DNA from: Westiellopsis prolifica IICB1
GTDB taxonomy: Bacteria; Cyanobacteriota; Cyanobacteriia; Cyanobacteriales; Nostocaceae
NCBI RefSeq assembly: GCF_004323185.1
Contig: NZ_NAPS01000005.1
Location: 35,834-99,833 of the forward strand
Length of the DNA: 64,000 bases
Direction: 5' to 3'
Shown: piece by piece, positions 8,353-17,478 of the stretch
How positions within the stretch are numbered: the stretch's first letter is position 1
Layout: each line of letters opens with the position of its first letter
Program-made: the position numbers and the translations under genes
The notes under the pieces: model-generated
Seen by the model: only the letters and a program-made list of their open reading frames with translations
What the model was told of the DNA's origin: nothing
Database searches by the model: none

Positions 8353-9396
8353 ATGGGCTGTTATTCAGAGAATCAAACACAGTTACTTACACCTGTTAGC
8401 AATACAATTCCTGGGGATTCACGCCAGCGCGTCAAACAATTTATGCAGAATTTACAGGATGAAATTTGTACTGCACTGGAACAACTTGATGGAACAGCAC
8501 GCTTTCGGGAAGACCGTTGGGAGCGAGCAGAAGGTGGAGAAGGACGTACTCGTGTGATCCGCGAGGGACGAGTGTTTGAACAAGGTGGTGTCAACTTTTC
8601 AGAAGTTTGGGGAGATACACTCCCTCCCTCGATTCTCGCTCAACGCCCAGAAGCCGCCGGACATGAGTTTTTTGCCACTGGAACTTCGATGGTACTTCAT
8701 CCTCGTAATCCTTATGTACCAACTGTACATCTCAATTACCGCTACTTTGAGGCGGGTCCAATTTGGTGGTTTGGTGGAGGAGCTGACTTAACGCCGTACT
8801 ATCCCTTTGCAGGTGATGCTATGCATTTTCACAGAACCTTAAAGCGGGTCTGCGACACCTACCATCCGGAATACTATCCAGTCTTCAAACGCTGGTGTGA
8901 TCAATACTTTTACCTAAAACATCGTCAAGAACAACGAGGTATTGGTGGTATATTCTTTGATTATCAAGATGCTAGCAGTAAGCTTTACGTCGGTACGCAA
9001 ACGGATAGTCCAGCAGCACTCTACAGCCAACAAGTAGGAACGGTATCTCGTAACTGGGAAGATATCTTTGCCTTTGTGCAGGACTGCGGTCAAGCGTTTC
9101 TACCCGCTTATTTACCTATTGCCGAACGACGACAACAAATAAAGTATAGCGATCGCCAACGCCAATTTCAACTCTACCGTCGGGGTCGTTACGTCGAGTT
9201 TAACCTAGTGTACGACCGGGGAACGGTTTTCGGTTTGCAAACCCAGGGACGGACAGAATCAATTTTGATGTCTCTACCACCTCTAGCACGTTGGGAATAC
9301 TGCTACGAACCAGAACCAGGAAGCCCTGAAGCCCAATTAACCAAAATTTTTCTTCAGCCTCAAGATTGGGCAAATGGCTCTTTTGAGCAAAAATAA
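8353..9396 (+). CDS. hemF: Oxygen-dependent coproporphyrinogen III oxidase
   Basis: 347-aa HemF, which decarboxylates two propionates of coproporphyrinogen III to vinyl groups using O2. Family blocks are visible: [60 protein letters not shown] and [19 protein letters not shown]. The length is normal. It is the first gene of an apparent co-directional run with heme oxygenase and hemN, so the cluster encodes both the O2-requiring and the O2-independent version of the same step. ATG preceded by AGAGGT. Confidence 0.93.
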   Translation: MGCYSENQTQLLTPVSNTIPGDSRQRVKQFMQNLQDEICTALEQLDGTARFREDRWERAEGGEGRTRVIREGRVFEQGGVNFSEVWGDTLPPSILAQRPEAAGHEFFATGTSMVLHPRNPYVPTVHLNYRYFEAGPIWWFGGGADLTPYYPFAGDAMHFHRTLKRVCDTYHPEYYPVFKRWCDQYFYLKHRQEQRGIGGIFFDYQDASSKLYVGTQTDSPAALYSQQVGTVSRNWEDIFAFVQDCGQAFLPAYLPIAERRQQIKYSDRQRQFQLYRRGRYVEFNLVYDRGTVFGLQTQGRTESILMSLPPLARWEYCYEPEPGSPEAQLTKIFLQPQDWANGSFEQK

Positions 9397-9444
9397 CCAG
9401 ATTTTTCGCAATTTTTAGTCATTTTTAGTAATCAGGTATTTATC

Positions 9445-10188
9445 ATGAGTAGCCATTTAGATATTCGCTTGCGAGAAGGTACTAAACATTCGCACACAAT
9501 GGCGGAAAACACCGCATTTATGAAATGCTTTCTGAAGGGAATAGTAGAAAAAAGTTTTTTCCGCAAGTTGTTGGCAGATCTGTACTTCGTTTATAGTGCT
9601 TTGGAAGCAGAACTACAACGTCATCAAAATCACTGCATCATTAGTCTAATCTATTTCCCTGAACTAAATCGTCAGGCAAATTTGGAGAAAGATTTAGCCT
9701 TCTATTTTGGTGAAAACTGGCGAGAGCAAATTATGCCTTCTTCGGCAGGTCAGGTATATGTTGCCCGTATTCATGAAGTTGCCAACGCCCAACCAGAGTT
9801 GCTGATTGCTCATGCCTATACCCGCTACATGGGAGATTTATCTGGTGGACAAGCATTGAGAAAGATTGCCCGTTCCGCAATGAATTTACCAGCCGACCAA
9901 GGCACTGCCATGCATGAATTTGAACAATTTTCTACCCCTGAAGCCAAGCGAGTATTTAAGGAAAAATACCGTCAAGCCTTAGATTCTCTGCCTATAGATG
10001 AAGAAACGGTGTGCAAGATTGTCGATGAAGCTAACTATGCCTTTGGCCTAAATAGAGATGTCGTACATGAATTAGAGGCAGATGTCAAAGCAGTAGTAGG
10101 CGAGCATATCTTTGATTTGATTACTCGCCAAGACAAAATTGGTAGCACAGAGCGTACTCCTGAGATAGCACCAGAATACAACATTTAG
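9445..10188 (+). CDS. ho: Heme oxygenase (biliverdin-forming)
   Basis: 247-aa heme oxygenase, which opens heme to biliverdin IX-alpha, the precursor of phycobilins. The proximal heme His lies in the LREGTKHSHTMAEN motif, and the distal helix reads YTRYMGDLSGGQALRK, both standard for the family. It lies 48 bp after hemF and before hemN. The arrangement and partners resemble the low-oxygen heme oxygenase 2 clusters of other cyanobacteria, so an HO2-type role is inferred. Confidence 0.92.
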   Translation: MSSHLDIRLREGTKHSHTMAENTAFMKCFLKGIVEKSFFRKLLADLYFVYSALEAELQRHQNHCIISLIYFPELNRQANLEKDLAFYFGENWREQIMPSSAGQVYVARIHEVANAQPELLIAHAYTRYMGDLSGGQALRKIARSAMNLPADQGTAMHEFEQFSTPEAKRVFKEKYRQALDSLPIDEETVCKIVDEANYAFGLNRDVVHELEADVKAVVGEHIFDLITRQDKIGSTERTPEIAPEYNI

Positions 10189-10248
10189 CCCTGTAACACT
10201 AATGCCATGATCTTCAAATGAGAAGAAAGACGAGGGCAACAAGCAGGA

Positions 10249-10296
10249 CAAGGAAGATAAATAAGCTATTTTTCTACCTTGTCTTTCTCCTTTCAC
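10249..10296 (+). terminator. Stem-loop between heme oxygenase and hemN
   Basis: GACAAGG and CCTTGTC pair across an AT-rich stretch in the 146-bp gap before hemN, followed by a T- and C-rich segment. It could be a weak or attenuating terminator. The minus-strand frame over this region is rejected as non-coding. Confidence 0.4.
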
Positions 10297-10334
10297 AATT
10301 CAAAATTTCAAAAAACAGTAGTATAAGTTAACAC

Positions 10335-11732
10335 ATGAACCTTTTGCCAACAACTGTTAAATTCGATGCTGATTTGCTCCGAAAATACGATCAGCCTGTA
10401 CCACGTTATACTAGTTATCCACCAGCTACAGAGTTAACAGAAGATTTTGAACAAGTAGATTTTAGAGCCGCGATCGCCATTGGCAATTATAAAAAAACGC
10501 CATTATCACTTTATTGTCATATTCCTTTTTGTGAAAGCGCCTGTTATTTCTGTGGCTGCAATACCGTGATCACACAACAAAAAGCAGTAGCAGAACGTTA
10601 TCTAGACTACTTGTGTCGTAATATTCAGCAAGTGGCAGCCTTAATTGATAGCGATCGCATCGTTCAGCAATTACACTGGGGTGGAGGTACTCCCAACTAT
10701 TTATCCCTCGCTCAAGTTGAGACTCTATGGAACACTCTTAGTAATCATTTCCAGTTCGATGAGAATGCAGAAATCTCCATTGAAGTGAATCCGCGATCGC
10801 TTGATAGAGACTACCTGTTTTTCTTGAAGGATTTGGGGTTCAACCGAATTAGTTTTGGCATTCAAGATTTCAATTCCCAGGTACAGGAGGCTGTCAACCG
10901 CATTCAGCCAGAAGCAATGCTGTTTCAAGTAATGGACTGGGTGCGGGATGCTGGGTTTAGCAGTGTTAATGTTGATCTGATTTATGGGTTGCCGTATCAA
11001 ACTCTAGAGACTTTCAGAAGTACTGTCCGCAAAACTATCCAACTTGATCCTGATCGCATAGCCGTTTTCAACTTTGCTTATGTGCCGTGGTTAAAACCAG
11101 TTCAACGGCGAATTCCCCAGGAAGCATTACCTCTTGCTTCTGAAAAACTCGATATTTTGCGGATGACGATTGAAGAATTAAGTACAAATGACTATGTTTT
11201 TATTGGCATGGATCATTTTGCCAAACCAAATGATGAATTGGCGATCGCTCAACGTAACGGGCAACTGCACCGCAACTTTCAAGGATATACCACCAAACCA
11301 GAATCAGATTTATTTGGGTTTGGTATGACCTCCATTAGTATGCTGCATGATGTATATGTGCAGAATCACAAACATTTGAAAAGTTATTATCGAGCGATCG
11401 ACAGTGATGAACTGCCAATTGAAAAAGGAGTCAAACTTCATCGCGATGACATTATTCGCCGTACAGTGATCATGGAATTAATGTGTCAATTCCAACTCTC
11501 ACCAGATGAAATAGAAGAAAAATATCATCTGAACTTTGATTATGATTTTGCAGAGTATTTTTCCAACGAACGTCTGCAACTGCGCCTATTAGAAGCAGAT
11601 GGCTTGATTAGACTTTCTCCCAATCATATCGAGGTCACACCTATTGGACGATTACTCATCCGTAATATCGCTGCTGTATTTGACCGCTATCTGCGCGGTC
11701 ACACCATCAGTGGTTTTTCTAAAGCTATTTGA
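10335..11732 (+). CDS. hemN: Oxygen-independent coproporphyrinogen III oxidase (radical SAM)
   Basis: 465-aa radical SAM enzyme performing the same decarboxylation as HemF without O2. The cluster-binding motif CHIPFCESACYFCGCN is complete (CxxxCxxCxC). Downstream are GGGTPNYL (SAM binding), IEVNPR, GFNRISFGIQDF and the C-terminal HemN domain (GFGMTSIS, MELMCQF). Full length distinguishes it from shorter HemW-type proteins. Pairing with hemF and heme oxygenase supports a low-oxygen tetrapyrrole operon. Confidence 0.95.
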   Translation: MNLLPTTVKFDADLLRKYDQPVPRYTSYPPATELTEDFEQVDFRAAIAIGNYKKTPLSLYCHIPFCESACYFCGCNTVITQQKAVAERYLDYLCRNIQQVAALIDSDRIVQQLHWGGGTPNYLSLAQVETLWNTLSNHFQFDENAEISIEVNPRSLDRDYLFFLKDLGFNRISFGIQDFNSQVQEAVNRIQPEAMLFQVMDWVRDAGFSSVNVDLIYGLPYQTLETFRSTVRKTIQLDPDRIAVFNFAYVPWLKPVQRRIPQEALPLASEKLDILRMTIEELSTNDYVFIGMDHFAKPNDELAIAQRNGQLHRNFQGYTTKPESDLFGFGMTSISMLHDVYVQNHKHLKSYYRAIDSDELPIEKGVKLHRDDIIRRTVIMELMCQFQLSPDEIEEKYHLNFDYDFAEYFSNERLQLRLLEADGLIRLSPNHIEVTPIGRLLIRNIAAVFDRYLRGHTISGFSKAI

Positions 11733-11762
11733 ACATTCATCAGCGAACAGTAGGAAATTTAT

Positions 11763-11783
11763 AACAGTTAACAGATAACTGTT
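11763..11783. promoter_or_regulatory. Inverted repeat AACAGTTA-N5-TAACTGTT before the truncated desaturase
   Basis: Perfect 8-bp arms with a 5-base spacer, ending about 25 bp before the preferred start of the desaturase remnant. The TAAC/GTTA half-sites resemble the other palindromes in this island, but the spacing differs. Confidence 0.4.
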
Positions 11784-11807
11784 TTGTGGTTGTTGAGGAA
11801 ATATTTA

Positions 11808-11987
11808 GTGAAATCTAATTCGTTGCAAACTCTGCCAGAGAATCCTCAGCCTTTGCGTCTCGATTGGGTAGCAGTGATATTTTTCACTACTATTCATGCA
11901 TTAGCATTACTAGCTCCTTGGTTTTTCTCTTGGAGTGCATTGGGTGTAGCTGTATTCATTTCCATTTTCCCTTTTGGCGATCGCTAA
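11808..11987 (+). pseudogene. Truncated fatty-acid (acyl-lipid) desaturase
   Basis: Reads QPLRLDWVAVIFFTTIHALA then LLAPWFFSWSALGVAVF, the first transmembrane hairpin of a delta-9-type acyl-lipid desaturase. It stops after about 60 residues, just past a HIP1 octamer, before any of the three His boxes. A functional enzyme has roughly 270-300 aa, so only the N-terminus remains. GTG at 11808 is the likeliest start. Desaturase genes occur in low-oxygen clusters of other cyanobacteria, so it may once have belonged to this regulon. Confidence 0.55.
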
Positions 11988-12013
11988 TAGAAAAATTTAT
12001 CCTCGATTATATA

Positions 12014-12276
12014 TCATCCCGCAATGATGCAACGCCGTGTTCTCAAGTTTTCTGGAAAAGCATTCATATCATCATCACGCATCCATGCTTCTGCTGCTTC
12101 TATGGCAATTTCTGCTTCTTTGGAGCGTGCTTGTTTTAGTCCAAAAATTTCTGTGGCATCCTCAAGGACATCAACTGGCAGCTGGGGGAAACAACGGCGA
12201 GTTAATTATCTGGTCAAAGGGAACGCGGGGTCACGAATTTGGGCGAGCTTAAGTGCTTTTAAGTATAAATACGATT
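12014..12276 (-). pseudogene. Coding-like remnant downstream of the ABC operon
   Basis: Two minus-strand pieces in one frame look protein-like: one reading KWHLESYLYLKALKLAQIRD then PAFPLTR and a stop at 12206-12208, and one below it reading QLPVDVLEDATEIFGLKQAR, SKEAEIAIEAAEAWMRDDD and ending RTRRCIIAG. They may be parts of one decayed gene. I do not recognise it. A plus-strand frame with a WD40-like phrase (WHPQGHQLAAGGNNGELIIW) covers the same bases and cannot be excluded. Confidence 0.35.
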
Positions 12277-12891
12277 CTAAATGCCATTTGTTTGCTGATG
12301 CAAGTTAATCATGCGATCGCATAAACGCTTGAGCAGCCAAAAGTCATGACTAATAACCAAAATACCTATTTCAGCTTGACGAACGTAATCGATAACACCT
12401 TTCCAAATCAAAGCTTGAGTATTAGCATCTAGCATTGCCGTCATCTCGTCAGCGATTAAGTAACGAGTAAGCCTTCCTAACGAGCGAGCAACAGCTATGC
12501 GCTGGAGTTCGCCTCCGCTTAACTCATGAGGCCAGCGATTCAGCCAGTTTTGATTGATATTTAAAGCTTGGAGTAATTCCCCAGAAGGCATTTGCCCTTC
12601 TTTTAAAATTTTGCTAATCCGCCAACGAGGATTCATAGCCAACTCAGGATTCTGGAACATCATTTGCACCGGACAATAACCCCGCATTGGTAAAGGCTGA
12701 TTATCTATAATGACAGAGCCTTCCATCGTTAGGAGATACCCAGCGAGGATTTTACCCAGGGTTGTTTTTCCCAAACCGCTAGTTCCACTCAAACCCACGA
12801 TTTCGCCAGGATTTATTTCTATGCTAAAATCCCGCAGTATCCAAGGTTGGTTTTGCCTGTAGCGGAAAGATAAATTTTCGCCTCTAAGCAT
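12277..12891 (-). CDS. ABC transporter ATP-binding protein (NikE/OppF type)
   Basis: 204-aa nucleotide-binding subunit with Walker A GLSGTSGLGKTT, signature LSGGELQR, Walker B RYLIADEMT and H-loop ISHD. It lacks the C-terminal oligopeptide-specific extension and is shorter than most family members, but all ATPase motifs are intact. It overlaps its upstream partner by 8 bases, showing translational coupling. Last gene of a five-gene importer operon. Confidence 0.88.
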   Translation of the reverse strand: MLRGENLSFRYRQNQPWILRDFSIEINPGEIVGLSGTSGLGKTTLGKILAGYLLTMEGSVIIDNQPLPMRGYCPVQMMFQNPELAMNPRWRISKILKEGQMPSGELLQALNINQNWLNRWPHELSGGELQRIAVARSLGRLTRYLIADEMTAMLDANTQALIWKGVIDYVRQAEIGILVISHDFWLLKRLCDRMINLHQQTNGI

Positions 12892-13813
12892 GAATACACC
12901 TCACTAAACCATTGCAGACTTCTCGTAAGGGTGGACGATGAGTTAAACAATCTGTAGTAGCTATTGGACATCGTTCGGCAAACAAGCAACCAAGGGGAAG
13001 GGAATCAGGATTTGGTTGTGTACCCGATACAGGAATAAATTCATTCTGCGGCAAAGAACGCCAGAGTGCTTGAGTATAAGGATGACGTAATGCTTTACCT
13101 CCAGGAGTAAAATCAGTTTTAGCAGCTATCTCCACAGTTGTACCTGCATAAAAAACAGCGACTTTATCTGCTACTTGTAATGCGGCTTCTAGTTCGTGGG
13201 TAATTAACAATACACCCTTACCCTCGTCAGCAAGTTCGCGCAGGTGATTGAGAGTTTCCACTACCACCTCTGGATGCAACCCTGGAGTTGGTTCATCAGC
13301 AATGACTAAATTAGCTTGCCCAATCACAGCCATTGCTACTAAAATTCGCCTAGCCATCCCACCTGAAAGTTGAAACGGAAATAGCTGTTTGACTGAAGGC
13401 GCAAGTTTGTAACGCGCTAAAACTTTGTCAACTATCTTTTGAGATGCATTTGTTGATAATCCCCTCAGACGTGCAATCCGACTGAGTTGCTTACCTACAC
13501 TCATTAAGGGATCGAGATAACTAACTGATTGCGGAATTAGTACTATTTCTTTTCCCCGTAATTCGACTTGACGCTTATCAGTAAGATACTCATTGTTGTA
13601 AGTTATCTTACCTGTTACATAGGCATTTTTGGGTAGAATACCGAGAATTGCGTGTGCCAAAAGGCTTTTACCAGAGCCACTAGAACCAACAACAGCCACA
13701 ACTTCACCAGCGTTAATATGCAAATCCAAATCAGCGATCGCAGTAGTCTGTTTTTGACTTAAACCCTGGTCATACATTGTAAAGGTGACACTCAGATTTT
13801 GTACACAAAGCAT
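12884..13813 (-). CDS. ABC transporter ATP-binding protein (NikD/OppD type)
   Basis: 309-aa ATPase subunit: Walker A VVGSSGSGKS, signature LSGGMARR, Walker B NLVIADEPTPGL and the oligopeptide/nickel transporter C-terminal extension with a Cys-containing motif (GCLFAERCPIATTDCLTHRP). Such C-terminal cysteines are common in the Opp/Nik group. It pairs with the next ATPase and two permeases to form a Ni2+/peptide-class importer. Confidence 0.9.
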   Translation of the reverse strand: MLCVQNLSVTFTMYDQGLSQKQTTAIADLDLHINAGEVVAVVGSSGSGKSLLAHAILGILPKNAYVTGKITYNNEYLTDKRQVELRGKEIVLIPQSVSYLDPLMSVGKQLSRIARLRGLSTNASQKIVDKVLARYKLAPSVKQLFPFQLSGGMARRILVAMAVIGQANLVIADEPTPGLHPEVVVETLNHLRELADEGKGVLLITHELEAALQVADKVAVFYAGTTVEIAAKTDFTPGGKALRHPYTQALWRSLPQNEFIPVSGTQPNPDSLPLGCLFAERCPIATTDCLTHRPPLREVCNGLVRCIHA

Positions 13814-13833
13814 TCTGAACGCTCCTTGTAGTG

Positions 13834-14724
13834 TTATTCTTGGCTTGTTTTCGGGTCAAGTAGCGAGCGCAAACTAGCACCCAAAATATCAAACAGCTTC
13901 ACAGCCATTAGTAAAGCCACTCCTGGTAAAACTCCTAGCCACCAGTAACCAGCCGACAGATAGCGCATAGCTTCACTTAAAATCACGCCAATTGCTGGCA
14001 TTTCTGGCGGTAAACCCAGCCCCAAGAAGGTTAGACCGGCTTCGTGTAAAATTACATGGGGAAATAGTAATACTAGTCCCACCATGAACTGAGGTATCAA
14101 ATGAGGCAACAAATGATGACGAGCAATCCACAGGGAAGAATGTCCTAGTTTATAGGAAAGCTGTACATAGTCTGAGTTTTTAATTTGCAGTACCTCAGCT
14201 CGTAAAAGTCGAGCCAAACCCATCCAGTGGGTGACACTGACGGAGATCAACAAGCCTGGAACCCCACCACCAACTGCAAAGGCAATCAGGATAATTAGCA
14301 CAATATGAGGTAAACTTAAGAACACATCAATCAGCCATACGATCGCTGCGTCAACTTTACTATTCATCGTTGCTGATACAGTTCCCAAGATTAACCCGAT
14401 CGCCGCACTACAGATAGCTGTCAACAAACCCACCCACAAGCTTAAACTTAAGCCGTGGAGGGTGCGAGCAAACATATCTCTGCCTAACCAATCAGTACCG
14501 AAAGGATGAACCAGTGAGGGTGGTTGGTTGCGATTTTGTAAGGCAATTTCTAACCCTTCTGTACCAACTAACTGCGATCCTAGTAACAGAGTGCTAAAAA
14601 TTACAAAACATAAAAGGGCAATCGCCAGGGTGCGGCGACGGCGATTACCCAAATATACCAAGCCTTTGGGCTTAGTTGGCGGGTGATTTGGTAGAGTGGG
14701 GATGGCGATCGCAGGCTTTGTCAT
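13834..14724 (-). CDS. ABC transporter permease (DppC/NikC type)
   Basis: 296-aa inner-membrane permease with about six membrane helices. The conserved N-terminal segment HPFGTDWLGRDMFARTLHGL and the EAA-type loop after the VLQIKNSDYVQLSYKLG stretch are typical of DppC/NikC. The C-terminus reads AVKLFDILGASLRSLLDPKT. It overlaps the upstream permease by four bases (ATGA). A decayed second copy of this C-terminus occurs near 22.8 kb. Confidence 0.9.
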   Translation of the reverse strand: MTKPAIAIPTLPNHPPTKPKGLVYLGNRRRRTLAIALLCFVIFSTLLLGSQLVGTEGLEIALQNRNQPPSLVHPFGTDWLGRDMFARTLHGLSLSLWVGLLTAICSAAIGLILGTVSATMNSKVDAAIVWLIDVFLSLPHIVLIILIAFAVGGGVPGLLISVSVTHWMGLARLLRAEVLQIKNSDYVQLSYKLGHSSLWIARHHLLPHLIPQFMVGLVLLFPHVILHEAGLTFLGLGLPPEMPAIGVILSEAMRYLSAGYWWLGVLPGVALLMAVKLFDILGASLRSLLDPKTSQE

Positions 14725-15707
14725 GCAGATTTTCCAAAACGAATACGGGGATCGATAATCTGGTAACTGAGGTCGGCTAAAGTGTTACCTATAAAAACAA
14801 AGATGGCGCTAAAGATAACAATACCAAGTAACAAAGGGACATCGCTTCGCAATGCCGCCTGTACAGTAGCATCACCCAAACCAGGATAGTTAAATACTTT
14901 TTCAATTAGTACAGAACCACCAAACAGTTCGCCCAAACTGGCAAATTGCAAGGTAATCGCCGGTAAAGCAACGTTACGCAAACCGTGATGTAGAACTACC
15001 CCAGTTGTTGTTTCACCTTGGGCATAGGCAAATAAAGCATAGTTGCTATGCAGAATTTCAATCAGCTTTTCGCGGGTGTGGAGAGCAATACTAGCAATGC
15101 CAATCACACTCAGGGTAAGGGCAGGCAATAGCAAATGGTGCAGCTTTTGCCATAATGTCACATCACCAGCTAAAACACCGGGCGGGCTTCCACAGCATAT
15201 CGGGGTGACTTGCAGTGAGACTGAGAACATAATTAACAATAGTAGGGCTATCCAAAAAGCGGGAGCCGATGCCAAAGTATAGGCATACAGCCGAATTGCC
15301 CGATCTACTAAAGACCCTTCCTTGGCTCCTGCTACAATACCCAACAATAAACCGAATGCACCAGAAAATAACCACGCCAACCCCATCAGTGCCAATGATG
15401 CCTCAAAACGTTCGGCTATCACTTGGGACACCATTTGGTTGTAGGTCATGGAAGTTCCCAAATTACCTTGGAGTAATTGTCCTAGCCAAAGAACAAAACG
15501 TGTAGTCATGGGTTGATCTAATCCCCAACGTTGGGCAATTAATTCCCGTTGTTCTGCACCAACACGCATCACATCGGCCCCAATATAAGCACTTACCGGA
15601 TCAACAGGAGACAAGCTTACTAAGACAAAACTAATTATTGACATTGCTACTAGTAGCAGCAGCAAGTGTAGGAGTTTTTGCAGTAAGAATCGCCAGATAT
15701 GCTTCAT
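14721..15707 (-). CDS. ABC transporter permease (DppB/NikB type)
   Basis: 328-aa inner-membrane permease with an N-terminal LLQKLLHLLLLLVAMSIISF helix, the family motif LSPVDPVSAYIG, and several hydrophobic spans. GDVTLWQKLHHLLLPALTLS matches the DppB group. It begins 3 bp after the binding-protein stop codon and overlaps the next permease, so all five genes form one transcription unit. Confidence 0.9.
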   Translation of the reverse strand: MKHIWRFLLQKLLHLLLLLVAMSIISFVLVSLSPVDPVSAYIGADVMRVGAEQRELIAQRWGLDQPMTTRFVLWLGQLLQGNLGTSMTYNQMVSQVIAERFEASLALMGLAWLFSGAFGLLLGIVAGAKEGSLVDRAIRLYAYTLASAPAFWIALLLLIMFSVSLQVTPICCGSPPGVLAGDVTLWQKLHHLLLPALTLSVIGIASIALHTREKLIEILHSNYALFAYAQGETTTGVVLHHGLRNVALPAITLQFASLGELFGGSVLIEKVFNYPGLGDATVQAALRSDVPLLLGIVIFSAIFVFIGNTLADLSYQIIDPRIRFGKSA

Positions 15708-15710
15708 AGG

Positions 15711-17345
15711 TCAATCGCAGTTCCACTTCCAAGAGGTAACGTTGGTAAGTATTGAACCTGTATAGTTTTTGTTTGTACTGTCTTGTTTGCCAAGGTCTAA
15801 ACAGCTATTCACAAAGTAAGTTTGGTCGGGACTAACCAGCCAAGCGGACGCAGCATCGCCTTTGGTAGTGATTCCTGTTTGACCGTCCCACTGTACCTTT
15901 TGCCAAAATAATCTTGCTTCGGTCTCTGAGGCTGCTGTCATACCTTTGTCAAGATTTTGGTCAACGGTAGGGTTAGCATAGTAACCAGGATTTTGCCAGT
16001 TACCTCGCGCTGCCGAACTGTGGTAGAGGTTGTACACTATTAAGGGATCATAGGTGTTTAATCCATAGAGAATTACATCACTGTGCAATCGGTGTCCAAT
16101 TTCTTTCCAACTTCTGCCTTCCGCATTGACTTGAATACCGATTGGTTTGAGCATTTGTGCTACAGCTAATGCTAGTCCTTGGCGGACGCTATCATTAGCA
16201 GGGTAGAGAATGCTAAATTCGGCTTTTAATCCTTTTTTTTCTAAAATGCCATCGCCGTTATTGTCCTGCCAGCCTGCTGCGGTGAGAATCTGTTTAGCTT
16301 TGTTAGCATCAGCATCGGGGATTGCAGCTTTGGCTTCTTCCCAAGGCATACCACTGACTGGAGTATAGGCAGGAGAACCATAGCCTTCGAGAATAGCATC
16401 AACTAACACCTGTCGATTAATAGCATAGTTAACTGCTTGACGAATTGCTGGATCTGCGGTTACGTCATTGCCAATGGAGTATCCTTGAGAAGTTTTCTTG
16501 CCTGTGTTGGGGATATAAGGAAGCATCAATCCGGCATGACCATCGCTTTTGTGAGCGTACAACTTCATCCCGGAAATCTGCTGAATTGCAAGTGATGGGG
16601 GAATACGCGCTACATCAACTCTACCCGCCTTCGCCGCAGCCAAGGTTGCATCTTCAAGAGTTAAAAGAATCACCAACCGTTTAATATTAGGTGACGTTCC
16701 GTAGTAGTAAGGGTTGGCTTCAGCAATAATCTGTTCGCCAGGATTCCATTGCACTAAGCGATAGGGGCCAGAACCAATGGGATTACGGAAGTAGTTTTTG
16801 TTATGGGCGTGTTTTGGTACAATTCCCAAGTTTGCTATTTGATTGATAAAAGTAATCCGAGGCTGCTTGAGGTGTAATTCAACTTCGTAATTTCCCTTGA
16901 CAACCGCTTTGTCTAATAATGACAAATCTACCAATCCGCCACTCTCTTTAGTATGGTTGAATGTGTAGGCGATATCTTCGGCGGTGAGGGGTTGACCATC
17001 CGAAAAGCGGACATCTTCACGGATTTTGAATCTCCAGATTTTGCGATCGCTACTAATAGTGTAGTTTTGAGCAAGGTCATTTACCAGTTCTAGATTTTCG
17101 TTACGGCGCAGTAGTGTACTTTGAAACAATGGAGGTCCGTAATAATTCCAGCCCATAGTTGGGTCGAACCCCTTGTCATCAAAATCTTCCCATGAAAGAG
17201 CCAGCACAATCTCATCTTTTGTTGTCACAGGTGGACTTGAGGAAACTTGACTACAAGCAGTTAATACTTGTACTAGTAGCAGTCCCCATAATGAATACCG
17301 CAGTTTTATGCTAAAGGTTTTAATCTTGGATAGATTCAAAATCAC
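15711..17345 (-). CDS. ABC transporter substrate-binding lipoprotein (NikA/OppA family)
   Basis: 544-aa solute-binding protein of the nickel/peptide/opine class (SBP_bac_5). The N-terminus has a signal peptide ending in the lipobox LTACS. Conserved blocks include WRFKIREDVRFSDGQPLTAE, DIAYTFNHTKESG, RNPIGSGPYRLVQWNPGEQI and ADPAIRQAVNYAINRQ. Ligand cannot be deduced: members bind peptides, Ni2+-chelates or opine metallophores. The gene heads the importer operon. Proximity to a TonB receptor with a Fur-like site makes a metal-chelate ligand plausible, but that is inference. Confidence 0.88.
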   Translation of the reverse strand: MILNLSKIKTFSIKLRYSLWGLLLVQVLTACSQVSSSPPVTTKDEIVLALSWEDFDDKGFDPTMGWNYYGPPLFQSTLLRRNENLELVNDLAQNYTISSDRKIWRFKIREDVRFSDGQPLTAEDIAYTFNHTKESGGLVDLSLLDKAVVKGNYEVELHLKQPRITFINQIANLGIVPKHAHNKNYFRNPIGSGPYRLVQWNPGEQIIAEANPYYYGTSPNIKRLVILLTLEDATLAAAKAGRVDVARIPPSLAIQQISGMKLYAHKSDGHAGLMLPYIPNTGKKTSQGYSIGNDVTADPAIRQAVNYAINRQVLVDAILEGYGSPAYTPVSGMPWEEAKAAIPDADANKAKQILTAAGWQDNNGDGILEKKGLKAEFSILYPANDSVRQGLALAVAQMLKPIGIQVNAEGRSWKEIGHRLHSDVILYGLNTYDPLIVYNLYHSSAARGNWQNPGYYANPTVDQNLDKGMTAASETEARLFWQKVQWDGQTGITTKGDAASAWLVSPDQTYFVNSCLDLGKQDSTNKNYTGSILTNVTSWKWNCD

Positions 17346-17453
17346 TGTGATTTTACCGTAAGGATATAAAAATGTCTATTTGATAATACTTAACATTAAG
17401 TTAAAACTGGAGCGCTATTGGGTAGGCTGAAAGACACATCAATCAATCAATGA

Positions 17454-17478
17454 GACCTCGCCCTTAAGGGCGGGGTTT
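17454..17478. terminator. GC-rich hairpin overlapping the GMC gene stop codon
   Basis: ACCTCGCCC-TTAA-GGGCGGGGT forms a near-perfect stem. It covers the last codons and stop of the oxidoreductase gene. It may be a terminator or a short palindromic repeat of the kind left by IS200/IS605-type elements; there is no strong T-tract. Confidence 0.45.

Noticed and set aside
12037..12252. Plus-strand frame with WD40-like phrase WHPQGHQLAAGG
   Set aside because: Only one repeat-like phrase and no partner repeats; the minus strand has equally coding-like pieces, so it is not called a gene.
17387..17406. GATAAT-containing site upstream of the ABC binding protein as a Fur box
   Set aside because: Only about 11 of 19 positions match the consensus, which is expected by chance in AT-rich DNA.
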